Positions 1 through 8,891 of a stretch of 64,000 nucleotides of DNA are shown piece after piece (within the stretch, counting starts at the first letter, position 1; each line of letters begins with the position of its first letter). The stretch comes from Amoebidium appalachense (Eukaryota; Ichthyosporea): positions 22,197-86,196 of the forward strand of contig CAVNZM010000022.1 in NCBI GenBank assembly GCA_963693365.1. The letters are read 5' to 3'. The notes under the pieces were generated by a model. That model saw only the letters and a program-made list of their open reading frames with translations, was not told where the DNA came from and did no database searches. The position numbers and the translations under genes were made by a program.

Positions 1-123
1 CAGGGCACGAGCGCGGCGCCGTCGCCGCATGTTTGTGTACGCCGACCAATTCCTAGAACCGTACTCGCCGGTGATGTGGAGACTTTTCTTAGCGAAGAGA
101 TCGTAACCATAATCAAGGCTTGA
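1..123 (+). CDS. possible 3' end of a gene cut by the window edge
   Basis: Frame 1 is open from the first base to a TGA at 121-123 (about 40 codons, ending ...SEEIVTIIKA). A second frame is open to a TAA at about position 107, so the coding frame is not certain. The GC-rich codons resemble the viral-type genes to the right. There is too little sequence to name a family, and the assignment rests only on an open frame at the window edge. Confidence 0.2.
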   Translation, partial: QGTSAAPSPHVCVRRPIPRTVLAGDVETFLSEEIVTIIKA

Positions 124-184
124 GAAACGCGCGCTGCGGAGACAACAAGAAAGACCATCCCGCGTTCTTCCCGCGCAAGATTGT

Positions 185-905
185 GTACGCAAGCGTCGCG
201 TTGGCCGCGGTGCGGAGCCCAAAGACTCAGAAAAATTGCAAGCGTCGCGTTGGCCGCGGTGCGGAGCCGAAAGACTCTGAAAAATGAAAAATTGCAAGAG
301 TCGTGTTGGCCGCGGTGCGGAGCCCAAAGACTCAGAAAACTTGCAAGAGTCGTGTTGGCGGCGGTGCGGAGCCGAAAGACTCAGAAAAATTGCAAGAGTC
401 GCGTTGGCCGCGGTGCGGAGCCCAAAGACTCTGAAAAATGAAAAATTGCAAGAGTCGTGTTGGCCGCGGTGCGGAGCCCAAAGACTCAGAAAAATTGCAA
501 GAGTCGTGTTGGCCGCGGTGCGGAGCCCAAAGACTCTGAAAAATGAAAAGTTGCAAGAGTCGTGTTGGCCGCGGTGCGGAGCCCAAAGACTCAGAAAAAT
601 TGCAAGAGTCGTGTTGGCCGCGGCGCGGAGCCGAAAGACTCAGAAAAATTGCAAGAGTCGTGTTGGCCGCGGTGCGGAGCCCAAAGACTCTGAAAAATGA
701 AAAGTTGCAAGAGTCGTGTTGGCCGCGGTGCGGAGCCCAAAGACTCAGAAAAATTGCAAGAGTCGTGTTGGCCGCGGTGCGGAGCCCAAAGACTCTGAAA
801 AATGAAAAGTTGCAAGAGTCGTGTTGGCCGCGGTGCGGAGCCCAAAGACTCAGAAAAATTGCAAGAGTCGTGTTGGCCGCGGTGCGGAACCGAAAGACTT
901 TGCAA
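185..905. repeat. tandem repeat array, alternating 49- and 55-bp units
   Basis: About 14 head-to-tail units share the core gttggccgcggtgcggagcc followed by aaagactc(a/t)gaaaaa and ttgcaagagtcgt. Units ending in tgaaaaatgaaaa are 6 bp longer, giving a 49/55 alternation and a higher-order period of about 104 bp. The unit creates long open frames on both strands; these are by-products of the repeat and not genes. The array ends in a degenerate unit near 905. Confidence 0.9.
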
Positions 906-1370
906 GAGTTGCGTTTTGCCGAAAGCCTTAAAGACTCAAAAGACGAAGACGAAACCGATAAAATACAAGGACCTGAAAATACTTTATTTTCATATACACA
1001 TGACAATACATACAACACAACACACAACGCACAGCGCTGTGGTGGACATTCGTGACCACGTATTCCATTTGATATTCAGATATATTTTTGATGGATACAA
1101 ACTTTGGCAGTGCTGACAAACAGAAGCAAAGACTACGAACCGTTGACACATGTCGGTGTGCAATTACATATCTCTATTGCCAACACCGAAACCAAAAGAC
1201 AGAACATGGTGTGTAAATTGAATACTGATGGTTGAACACGAAAGCAAAAATAGCCATCGCTGTAGCAGCCTTACGCAATATCACCAATACCATGACCACA
1301 CACACACATCCACGCAACGCCAGCGTTATTGCCTACATGCCTACATGGTCTTGTTGCAGGTCTGACATGC
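906..1370. other. non-coding spacer holding the left arm of a long-range inverted repeat
   Basis: No convincing gene. The stretch is AT-richer than the flanking genes and contains the inverted-repeat arm at 1,087-1,266. Short direct repeats (gcctacatggtcttgttgc / gcctacatggtcttcctgg, 1,335-1,388) lie at the 3' end of the following leftward gene. Confidence 0.6.
1087..1266 (+). repeat. left arm of a ~180-bp inverted repeat (partner 34,173-34,351)
   Basis: Read on the opposite strand, this segment matches 34,173-34,351 over nearly its whole length. Shared blocks include gtattcaatttacacacc, tttggtttcggtgttggca, tatgtaattgcacaccgaca and gccaaagtttgtatccatca, with scattered substitutions and small indels. 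The arms are ~33 kb apart. They could be remnants of terminal inverted repeats of the inserted element or a dispersed non-coding repeat. Confidence 0.8.
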
Positions 1371-2774
1371 CTACATGGTCTTCCTGGCCTTCTTGGCTGG
1401 CTTGGTGGGGGGGGTGGCCTCCCGTTTGCGCCTTGTGCTCTTGCTGGCCTGCATGCCCTCGGCGCTGGGAGCGGCCAGGCGCTTTGCCTTCGGACCGACA
1501 TATCTTGCGAAATCTCGCAGTGTCATAGGGAGCTTCCCCTCCAGTTCCTCCCACTCGACTGAAAGGGGGTCGTCGGCCCGGACAATGTAAATGATGTTGT
1601 TTTGGTTGCGCTCAATGCCGTACGTATTAAGCCAACGGGTGTGGCCCATCGTAGTCTTGTCCTTGCTATTGTATACTAAGGGTTCGAGTTGATCGTAGTC
1701 TCTGAATGCGAAGTTGAGACGGATCTGCACGTGCGCAAAATGCACAGGTGGGGGCCACACTTTTGGGGCTGTGCGACGCTTGTCGAGAAACCCTGCAAGG
1801 AAGCGTCCTAGTGCGGGAAGACGAGAGTCGGCAAGGTGGGATGGCCAGGTAGCATGCTTGTGTTCGATGTCTGCAGCAAGGGTTGCCAGCACATAGGGAT
1901 CGCCCACTTTGCCGATTTTGGGAATGGGGTCGTCTTTTTTGCGAACAAACTCGCCGTTGTAGTGTGCACGTTCTCCCCATTCGTTTGCCTTGGGAAGCTC
2001 CCGGTCGACCCCCCACACCAACACACCCGCGTGCTTCCGAGCCTCCTTGCCACCGGACTTCTTCTTGACTGCCTCCGTGACGGACAGGAGGTTGAATTGG
2101 TCGTCGTGTGTGATGGGTGGCTCTATGGCAAGAACGTTTTTGTTCGTGTCCGAGTGGCCCTGTATGCCCGTGTCATCAGAGTCCGAGTCCGGTGTCTCCG
2201 TTCCCGTGTCCGTGTCCGTGTCCGTGATCGTGATGCACTCTGCGTCCTGTGTCAAACCGTGGTTGTTAATCTTTCCTGCGCGTTGAAGACCTTCCACCCA
2301 ATCTTTGAGGTATTGGCCACAACGCGTTTCTTTCTCGTCTTTCTCGCGGTTAGCGCGGCTGAATACGCAACCGTAGTGGAGGTAACTCTCGTGAAATTCC
2401 ACCGAAGCGATGTAGGTCTCGGCATCCCCACACGACAAGCGACCGAGGACGATGTAGGTGTCCGTCATCGCCTTGCTTAGCTCCGCGGACAAGTTCGGTG
2501 GCTGCTTGTCCGGGTGAAAAGTCTTTGCAACTCTCCTGATCCCGCCCGAGTCTAAGGCCTGGAGTTGTGCAAACTTGGTGGTGAACAGGAGTGTTGACCT
2601 GCCGGCTTCAGCGGCTATGTCTTGGATTCTGGCGGACGGCTTCATGCTTTTCAGGAACAGACGCACGTCATCTTCGAACGTTGGGGATTGGGAGGCAAGC
2701 AAACCGAAACCCCGATGGGCACACTCCGCGTCTAACTGGGTAAAATCAGGAAGGAAGCTGTCGAGGTGCGCCAT
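1371..2774 (-). CDS. unknown protein with J-domain-like HPD motif, paralogue of 3,578-4,771
   Basis: A 467-residue protein starting at ATG 2,774. It is a clear paralogue of the divergently transcribed gene at 3,578: both share an N-terminal C-x-HRG-x2-x-LAS motif (here C18-A-H-R-G), RAHYNGE in the middle, and near the C-terminus an NN(I/V)IY(I/V)VRAD block, WEEL and an MTLR...YVGPK block. Residues 79-112 (RRVAKTFHPDKQPP... then TYIVLG) resemble helices II-III of a DnaJ J-domain, with HPD at 87-89; this is inference from the motif alone. The middle contains an acidic D/T/S run (DTDTDTGTE), and the C-terminus is a K/R-rich tail that looks like a nuclear-localisation or DNA-binding tail. No family is recognised. 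A TATA-like tatatatat lies ~55 bp upstream. Confidence 0.8.
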   Translation of the reverse strand: MAHLDSFLPDFTQLDAECAHRGFGLLASQSPTFEDDVRLFLKSMKPSARIQDIAAEAGRSTLLFTTKFAQLQALDSGGIRRVAKTFHPDKQPPNLSAELSKAMTDTYIVLGRLSCGDAETYIASVEFHESYLHYGCVFSRANREKDEKETRCGQYLKDWVEGLQRAGKINNHGLTQDAECITITDTDTDTGTETPDSDSDDTGIQGHSDTNKNVLAIEPPITHDDQFNLLSVTEAVKKKSGGKEARKHAGVLVWGVDRELPKANEWGERAHYNGEFVRKKDDPIPKIGKVGDPYVLATLAADIEHKHATWPSHLADSRLPALGRFLAGFLDKRRTAPKVWPPPVHFAHVQIRLNFAFRDYDQLEPLVYNSKDKTTMGHTRWLNTYGIERNQNNIIYIVRADDPLSVEWEELEGKLPMTLRDFARYVGPKAKRLAAPSAEGMQASKSTRRKREATPPTKPAKKARKTM

Positions 2775-3577
2775 ACTGAATGATGTGTCTTTTACTTGTG
2801 TGCACTGAGGGTTTCGACCCGCGTGCCGCGTATATATATCGATGTACACCGCGTTGGGCGCTTCAGATATCCAATGAAAATTAAGCTTTCAACACAATAA
2901 GCCAATAGATGAAGAACACGCGACCCACCGCAACCAATCAGACCTTTGTTGAAAACCGTATGAACAAACCAAAAATAATCCCTCCGACTCCTTCCAATGG
3001 CTGGCACCTTGGCGAACTTATGATTGGCCCGTTAACCGTCAGCAAACCAATCATTTCGCGCGCAAATATCTTCACATCATGGCGGACCAATCATATTGCG
3101 ATTTCGATTATTTGATGGTGTTTTGATCCGTGAGCCGCGGAATATATATATATATCGATGTGCACCGCGTTGGGCGCTTCAGACTTGCAATGAAATTTAT
3201 GCTTCAACAATAAACCAATAGATGAAGAACACGCGACCCATGGCGACAAATCAGAGCTTCAAATTTAACCATGTGAACTAATCAAAAATAATTCCTCCGA
3301 CTCCATCCAATGGCTGGCATCTGGGCGAACTTTTGATTGGTCCGCCCGGCCGAAACCGGTTTTTAATTCAGGGCGGACCAATCGAAATAGCAAAGTGACA
3401 CGTGAACCGTCCGCGAACCAATCATTTGGCGCGAAAATATCTTTACATCATGGCGGACCAATCATATTGCAATATCGATTTTTTGTCTTGATTTTTTGCC
3501 ATTTGAGATATATAAACAACAGACGCGGAATAAATGGATCACAACCACACAGACAATCAACCAGACGTGGAAAAAAC
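2775..3577. promoter_or_regulatory. bidirectional promoter region built from a ~310-bp tandem duplication
   Basis: Two similar blocks (about 2,820-3,120 and 3,130-3,490) each contain a TATA run followed by the core cgatgtRcaccgcgttgggc, then gcttcaga, an aagaacacgcgaccca block, a ctccgactcc(t/a)tccaatggctggc block and several CCAAT/ATTGG pentamers. The blocks sit between the divergent paralogues and duplicate along with them. The TATA at ~2,830 serves the leftward gene and atatataaac at ~3,509 the rightward gene (ATG 3,578). No coding sequence is seen here. Confidence 0.65.
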
Positions 3578-4771
3578 ATGGCGAACAAACTCGTTGTAGA
3601 CTACAAGAGGTTTGACCCAGATTGCATTCACCGCGGTCTGCGCTACCTCGCATCGGTGGAGGGCGACGCCGACAAGTCCGTGTCCGAGTTCATCGACAAC
3701 ACGGATTTTACCAATTTGCCCATTGCGGCGGAGGCGGCTGGCTGCTCGCCGCACCTTCTGACCAAGTGGGTTGGGTGTCTCCAGTCCGCGTCGTTGAGCG
3801 GTATCAAGAAGTTGATCGCCCGTTTCCACGCCGACAAAATCACCACTTGGGCGAGTGAGGAGGAAAAGCAGATATTCAAACGTTCCACCATCATTCTGAC
3901 ACGACTGACCGGGGTCGGTCGGAGCGACGAGTACCGCGAAAACGTAACCAAAAGCACGAGTTTTGCGCGTTTCGGATGCGTCTGCACCCGCGACTCGGAG
4001 AACTTGGAAGAAGGATCGGAGACTTCATGTGGTGCCTATTTGGATGAAATTGTCAAACAGGCAAGTCTTCTCATCGGGAACCGCGACGACGAACAAGCAG
4101 CCTCGCCGTGCCAGTCCCCAAAGCCCCGTGCCCCCCAGAAAGCCCAGCCCGCACCCAAGCCCAAGAGTACACACGGCGAAGACGGCAAACTTCTTGCCAT
4201 TGGGAACGTTCTGTGCGAGGATGAATTCTTTGGCTTGCAAGATTTAATGGTGTGGGGGATCAACTTACCGCTACCCCCTGCCGACGAGAACGGCGTCCGT
4301 GCACACTACAATGGTGAAATTTTCCGCGACAAGGGGGGGCCGATTCCATACTTCGCGTCGTGTGCACCGTATGCCCTGGCTAGCCTCGCATCAGACATGC
4401 CCGAACACCGGAAGATTGCGGCGTGGCAACCCCACCAGGTTGATGACCGCATGCCTGCCAGGGGTCGTTTCCTCCTCGGGGTTTTTCAAAACGGTAAACA
4501 TTGGGGAGCAGAGTTCGTTCATGCGTTGGGCACGTTCGAGCCTCGGTTTCGACACTACGGGCACGTGCACTTTCGTTGTCAGATCAGCAGCACCGAGGAA
4601 ATCGATTACCTCGAATGGTTGTACCAAGCCACCGGCATCAGAACTAACCGCAACAACGTTATCTACGTGGTTCGTGCCGATGGCCCCTTGTCCCCCGAAT
4701 GGGAGGAGCTCCAGTACATGATGCCGATGACCCTCCGCGCCTTTGGCGATTATGTCGGTCCCAAGTTGTAA
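3578..4771 (+). CDS. unknown protein, paralogue of 1,371-2,774, with degenerate HPD (HAD)
   Basis: A 397-residue protein from ATG 3,578 (aaaaacATGgcg context); an in-frame upstream extension to 3,395 lies in the promoter repeat and is rejected. It shares with its divergent partner the C-x-HRGL-x2-LAS motif (residues ~16-25), RAHYNGE, NNVIYVVRAD, WEEL and MTLRAFGDYVGPK. The J-domain-like stretch is present at residues ~77-105 but the HPD tripeptide reads HAD (84-86), which in true J-proteins abolishes Hsp70 stimulation. The basic tail of the partner is missing. The two genes look like an old tandem inversion/duplication that has since diverged in function. No family name can be given. Confidence 0.8.
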   Translation: MANKLVVDYKRFDPDCIHRGLRYLASVEGDADKSVSEFIDNTDFTNLPIAAEAAGCSPHLLTKWVGCLQSASLSGIKKLIARFHADKITTWASEEEKQIFKRSTIILTRLTGVGRSDEYRENVTKSTSFARFGCVCTRDSENLEEGSETSCGAYLDEIVKQASLLIGNRDDEQAASPCQSPKPRAPQKAQPAPKPKSTHGEDGKLLAIGNVLCEDEFFGLQDLMVWGINLPLPPADENGVRAHYNGEIFRDKGGPIPYFASCAPYALASLASDMPEHRKIAAWQPHQVDDRMPARGRFLLGVFQNGKHWGAEFVHALGTFEPRFRHYGHVHFRCQISSTEEIDYLEWLYQATGIRTNRNNVIYVVRADGPLSPEWEELQYMMPMTLRAFGDYVGPKL

Positions 4772-4904
4772 GCAAAGACAAATTGTAAGCAAAGTGGTAG
4801 TGGAGTGTAGTGAGCTCGGGAGTTATATGTTATTTGATTGTCTTTGGGGTTTGTATGTATAAACCCTGCCTGTTCGAACTGGGTTCGTCTTTTTCTGTAT
4901 CTCG

Positions 4905-5225
4905 TCTGATTCTCGTATCACCGCGGCCGGCCGAGTAAATAAAACTCGTTTTTTTTCTAAGTCTGATTCTCGTATCACCGCGGCCGGCCGCGTAAATAAA
5001 ACTCGTTTTTTTTTCTAAGTCTGATTCTCGTATCACCGCGGCACGCGTAAATAAAACTCGTTTTTTTTTCTAAGTCTGATTCTCGTATCACCGCGGCCGG
5101 CCGCGTAATTAAAACTCGTTTTTTTTTTTTAAGTCTGATTCTCGTATCACCGCGGCCGGCCGCGAAATTAAAACTCTTTTTTTTTTTTGGCTAAGTCTGA
5201 TTCTCGTATCACCGCGGCTGGCCGC
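4905..5225. terminator. six-copy ~59-bp array with palindrome, AATAAA and T-run
   Basis: Each unit reads gtctgattctcgtatcaccg, then the perfect palindrome cgcggccggccgcg, then gtaaataaaactcg and a run of 8-11 T. AATAAA followed by T-runs, next to a hairpin-capable palindrome, is what a 3'-end/polyadenylation element would look like. The array lies between the end of the 3,578 gene and the start of the 5,290 gene. One unit (about 5,036) has lost the palindrome and the last units have lost AATAAA (gtaattaaa), so decay is visible. Confidence 0.75.
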
Positions 5226-5289
5226 GTAAATGTTTCTCGAATCACGCTGTTTTTTCTACGTGCAAAGACGCGTGCACCCGCCAAACAAA

Positions 5290-5670
5290 ATGTCGGTTAC
5301 CGTCATGCGGCCACTCACGGCCCTTTCGGACGCGGTGCTGCTAGGGCGCGCCATGCGCAACGATGAATACTCAACGGTGCGGCGCCTACGGGACAATGTC
5401 GAGCGCCTGGAGCACGAGGTGGGCCGCAGGGCGGAGCTCGTGGAGATGTACGCGCGGCAGCTGGACGAATTTCGCCGCGACCTGCACGCCGTCTACGACA
5501 AGGTGGGAGAGCTTATAGACCGACTGGCTGACCTGCAACACGACCAGGATGGGTTCGTGCGCGAGATCGTGCGCCTGCGGTGGGTCGTCATGCAGATGGG
5601 CGACGACCTCACCCAGCTGCACCGCGAGCCCGCGCGCGCCCCCCTGCACCGGTGGGGCGCGCCGAAATAA
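5290..5670 (+). CDS. small coiled-coil protein
   Basis: A 126-residue protein. ATG 5,290 (ccaaacaaaATGtcg) is preferred over the ATG at 5,230, which falls at the edge of the repeat array. Residues ~25-110 are a nearly continuous heptad-type helix rich in R, E, D, L and V (for example RRLRDNVERLEHEVGRR), followed by a short proline/arginine tail. The TAA stop at 5,668 directly abuts the ATG of the next gene at 5,671, so the two may be co-expressed. No enzymatic motif; probably a structural or oligomerisation protein. Confidence 0.65.
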   Translation: MSVTVMRPLTALSDAVLLGRAMRNDEYSTVRRLRDNVERLEHEVGRRAELVEMYARQLDEFRRDLHAVYDKVGELIDRLADLQHDQDGFVREIVRLRWVVMQMGDDLTQLHREPARAPLHRWGAPK

Positions 5671-6792
5671 ATGTACGGGCATGATATGGACGTTTCTTTC
5701 GAGGGTGTAAACCCCGACGTTGAAGATCACGCACGGTCCCCGACGTCGACAAAGCAGCAGGCGTTGGAGGCCTTAAATGAAATGAGGACACTGAAGGGCT
5801 ATCTTCGTGTACAGGCTGAGATCAGAAAGGCGGTCACCAAGGGCGCGGGTAGAAAGCATATGTTGGATTACCTTGGGATTTCCGTCGATTCCGACATCGA
5901 CACCGAGTTGTCAAAACAACTTGGCGTGATGCTGCAACGGTCGACGCCAAGCGAGGACATCGTCGACGACATCCTCGCGAATCGGCCGGAAGTATCGCGA
6001 GTGCACGCGGAAATGGGGGGCGGCGGGCGGTTGCTGCTCTACGGCCCAAGTGGTGCGGGCAAGCTTACGTGTGTCTTCCAGGTGTGCAAGACCCTTGACC
6101 TCTTCCCATGGGTCCTGACGGTCCAGGACCTGCTCGATCCGGACACCCGTCGTGCCATCCAATGGATCGCAAAGAACGACAAGCGCGCCGTGTTGGTCAT
6201 CCGTGATGCTCACAATCTGACGGACGAATCGATGATGGTGCTTACACTGGAGTTGGTGGACAGACGCATGGTAGTCGGTATTGCCAGTACGGCTTCAGAG
6301 AAGGGTTGTTCGGTGCGATCCTATTTCACCAGCACACTGGCTTGGCCAGCGGTGCGTGACGACGAGTCGCGCGTGGTGGTCGAGGCACTGGTCCAGTCAT
6401 GTTTAGGCGCAGATCCGGAGTACCCATCGGCGACATCGGCTGTTGTAACCCAGCTAGCCATCGCCGCGACCGACCTAACCATCGCCGATATAGTGAACAC
6501 GGCCAGGATTGCACAGAAGAACACGGCATCCCAGATCTCTCCCGCCGGTCACCCGTATAGATACTACGACGCATCGAGCGGGTATACAGATGTCGTGTGG
6601 AACCTAGCACTGGCAAACAGGAAACGGGGTGCAAATGGTACAGAGATTGGGCATGCTCAACTAAGAGACTTTATACGGGAACAATCGTATACCAAGGCCT
6701 CGGTTTACTTGACCCACGTCGTCCTCCTAGCGTGGCTCACGGCAATGCTGCACAGCACAGTGGACGCGACCGATTTTGCCTGCTACACATAA
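5671..6792 (+). CDS. AAA+-type ATPase with variant Walker A
   Basis: A 373-residue protein. ATG 5,671 touches the preceding stop codon; ATG 5,686 (residue 6) is an alternative start. A P-loop GPSGAGKL lies at residues 125-132: the residue after GK is Leu rather than Ser/Thr, although a Thr follows. Hydrophobic strand AVLVIRDAH (173-181) fits Walker B with D as the acidic residue. The layout resembles clamp-loader or RuvB-like AAA+ proteins, with an N-terminal helical region before the P-loop, but sensor and arginine-finger residues are not clear. A role in viral DNA replication or recombination is inference. Confidence 0.6.
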   Translation: MYGHDMDVSFEGVNPDVEDHARSPTSTKQQALEALNEMRTLKGYLRVQAEIRKAVTKGAGRKHMLDYLGISVDSDIDTELSKQLGVMLQRSTPSEDIVDDILANRPEVSRVHAEMGGGGRLLLYGPSGAGKLTCVFQVCKTLDLFPWVLTVQDLLDPDTRRAIQWIAKNDKRAVLVIRDAHNLTDESMMVLTLELVDRRMVVGIASTASEKGCSVRSYFTSTLAWPAVRDDESRVVVEALVQSCLGADPEYPSATSAVVTQLAIAATDLTIADIVNTARIAQKNTASQISPAGHPYRYYDASSGYTDVVWNLALANRKRGANGTEIGHAQLRDFIREQSYTKASVYLTHVVLLAWLTAMLHSTVDATDFACYT

Positions 6793-6794
6793 TT

Positions 6795-7910
6795 ATGGAA
6801 TCCATGGACCCCGATGTGCTCAACCAGATCCTGGCGGGAAGACCCAAAAAAATCAAGCTAGCCATTTCGCCTGATCCAGAATCGTTTGGTCCCGCGCACG
6901 CCACAATGGTCACGTCCCTCGGTGTGCTGCTCGCCGTGCTGCACGCATGGCTCACACAGCCGAGCGGAGCGCCTCTGATCAATGTAACGTCGTCGGGCGA
7001 CGGCACGGTGATGGTCCCGGGCATCGACTGGCGCGTGCTCGCGCTGCCGATGTTTGCGAATGCGTTCCACCCCCGCCACCTACCCAACCCAACCGCAAGC
7101 ATGGAGGAGTACGCAGAGAACTGGCTGAGGCTGGAACCAGACACGACCCCCGAGGCTTTCGATGCCGCGCTCGCGGCAGCCATCGAGCGTTTGGCGGCTC
7201 CCGTGCACACAAAAGCCTTGCAGCGCCGCCGCGTCAAGGCCGAGCACCCCGTTCCGCCGACCACCATGGCCGCGCTGAGCGTGCGCGTGGACCCGGGGTT
7301 CGACAAGGTGGCCGCGCAGTTCTCCGACCTCGTGCGCCAGAGCAAGCCGGCCGACTCCATCGAGATCACCAAGCGCGACCGCGAGATCAAGCTGCTACAG
7401 CAGTGCCTGATGGAGCTGGAGCTCGAGTACTTCCGCCTGCAGGCCGAGAACGAGCAGCTCAAGGCGCAGGAGGCCGCGCTCGAGAAGAACTTCCTGCTTC
7501 CGTGGTTCAAGGCCCAGGAGGACGTGTCGCAGCGCATGGCCATGTTCGAGGCCGCCGAGCGCGACGAGTACACGCGCATGCGCAACTTCCAGCAGCAGGT
7601 GTCCGTGCAGGCGTTCAACAGCAGCCTGCAGGCGCAGAACAACGCGCTGCTGGCGGCATCCGGCGCGGCCATGAACGCGCGGCCCACGGCGGACTTCGCG
7701 GCCATGCTCGCGCGCAAGCGGGAATCCGAGCTGGACGACTTCGGCGACAGCCTCAAGCGCATGCGGGCCGACGACATGGGCATGGGCATGGGCCAGCAGC
7801 AGGCGCCCGGACCGATGCAGATGCCCGGGGTCAACCCCGACACGTACCGCGACAACATGACCATGCGCGAGGGCGTGGCGTTCCCGTATCCGCGCACGGA
7901 CGCGGCGTGA
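6795..7910 (+). CDS. unknown coiled-coil protein with Met/Gln-rich tail
   Basis: A 371-residue protein from ATG 6,795, two bases after the stop of the upstream ATPase gene, so the three genes 5,290-7,910 form a tight co-directional group. Residues ~1-140 are globular and hydrophobic; residues ~190-300 are strongly helical and charged (KRDREIKLLQQCLMELELEY...), a coiled coil; the tail is rich in M, G, Q and P (DDMGMGMGQQQAPGPMQMPG). No enzymatic motif. It could be a virion or scaffold protein. A 386-codon open frame on the opposite strand is a shadow of GC-rich codon use. Confidence 0.65.
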   Translation: MESMDPDVLNQILAGRPKKIKLAISPDPESFGPAHATMVTSLGVLLAVLHAWLTQPSGAPLINVTSSGDGTVMVPGIDWRVLALPMFANAFHPRHLPNPTASMEEYAENWLRLEPDTTPEAFDAALAAAIERLAAPVHTKALQRRRVKAEHPVPPTTMAALSVRVDPGFDKVAAQFSDLVRQSKPADSIEITKRDREIKLLQQCLMELELEYFRLQAENEQLKAQEAALEKNFLLPWFKAQEDVSQRMAMFEAAERDEYTRMRNFQQQVSVQAFNSSLQAQNNALLAASGAAMNARPTADFAAMLARKRESELDDFGDSLKRMRADDMGMGMGQQQAPGPMQMPGVNPDTYRDNMTMREGVAFPYPRTDAA

Positions 7911-7997
7911 GCAGGCTGTATTATAAAGTTCGATTCGGGTGTTTATTGTTTTGAGATGCCCTGTTCCATTCACGAAAAATCAGTGGCATCCACAAGC

Positions 7998-8891
7998 ATG
8001 GTGGTGTACGTCATCGACCTGTTCTGTGGCGCGGGAGGGTTCAGCGAGGGCGCGCGACAGGCGGGTGCGGTGGTGGCGGTGGCGGTCGACAGCTGGGACG
8101 TGGCGCTGGAGGTGCACCGCGCCCGCCACCCCGGGGCCGTGCACATGCTGCGCACCATAGGCGACGTGCCCGCAGAGGACTTTGCACGCGAGCTGATGGC
8201 GGCCGTGCCGGCCATGGGCGAGGGCGACTGGCTGCACGTGCACGCGAGCCCACCGTGCCAGGAGCTGTCGGAGATGCGCGCGGGCAGAGGGTGTGTGGGT
8301 GACACGTTGCGGCTGGTGAGATATACACTGGACGTGCTCGACTGCCTGCCGTACGACAGCTTCTCGATGGAGGAGGTCAACAACCCCGAGCTCAGGGCAC
8401 TACTGGACGAGGAGGGTGTGCCGTATGCGGTGCTAAACATGTTGGAGTATGGCGTGTGCCAGACACGCAGGCGTTTATTTGCATACGATGGGTGGAGCCC
8501 ATACGCCATACCCCAAACCCCCGCCCCCAACTTGCAAACCATACTCGATACTACACCCAATGCGGTGTGGCTTACGGCTTCCAGTATTTCCGAAAAGCGG
8601 ATGCGGGCATGGAGAGAGGGTCAAAAAATAGAGTGCAGTAAAACAACGCCACCACCGAAATGCAGGCCCATAACGATGAATCCATACTTCTACACGGTTA
8701 TAAAAAGCCCGTTCTATATCTGGGATGAAAACTTTGAATTGGTGCGCGCAATCAATAAGAACGAACTTGAAAAGCTCCAGACATTTCCACGCGGCTACAT
8801 CACAGCTCAAAACGTATCTTCAAAAGAAACATTAATTGCCAACGCGGTGCCGCCGGCAATGGCTCGCGCTATCATCGACACGATTTTATGA
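7998..8891 (+). CDS. C5-cytosine DNA methyltransferase
   Basis: A 297-residue protein from ATG 7,998; an upstream in-frame ATG at 7,956 would add 14 residues with no family motif. It carries the canonical motif series: motif I FCGAGGFSEG (9-18), catalytic motif IV SPPCQEL with C87, motif VI EEV at 125-127, motif VIII QTRRRL (155-160), motif IX-like LEKLQTFPRGY (258-268) and motif X IANAVPPAMARAI (280-292). The target recognition region (~165-250) is short. It would transfer a methyl group from S-adenosylmethionine to carbon 5 of cytosine in DNA. All catalytic residues are present, so it is probably functional. It heads a tandem duplication with 9,204-10,156 and lies convergent to the SF2 helicase. 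Confidence 0.9.
   Translation: MVVYVIDLFCGAGGFSEGARQAGAVVAVAVDSWDVALEVHRARHPGAVHMLRTIGDVPAEDFARELMAAVPAMGEGDWLHVHASPPCQELSEMRAGRGCVGDTLRLVRYTLDVLDCLPYDSFSMEEVNNPELRALLDEEGVPYAVLNMLEYGVCQTRRRLFAYDGWSPYAIPQTPAPNLQTILDTTPNAVWLTASSISEKRMRAWREGQKIECSKTTPPPKCRPITMNPYFYTVIKSPFYIWDENFELVRAINKNELEKLQTFPRGYITAQNVSSKETLIANAVPPAMARAIIDTIL

Noticed and set aside
185-905. CRISPR-like regular repeat
   Set aside because: No unique spacers between units and the setting is eukaryotic/viral; it is a plain tandem repeat.
181-1055. Several overlapping open frames of 86-231 codons on both strands
   Set aside because: They are produced by the 49/55-bp repeat; the same residues recur in every unit and on both strands.
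6737-7897. 386-codon frame on the minus strand
   Set aside because: Antisense to the 6,795 gene; serine/arginine-rich shadow of GC-rich codons.
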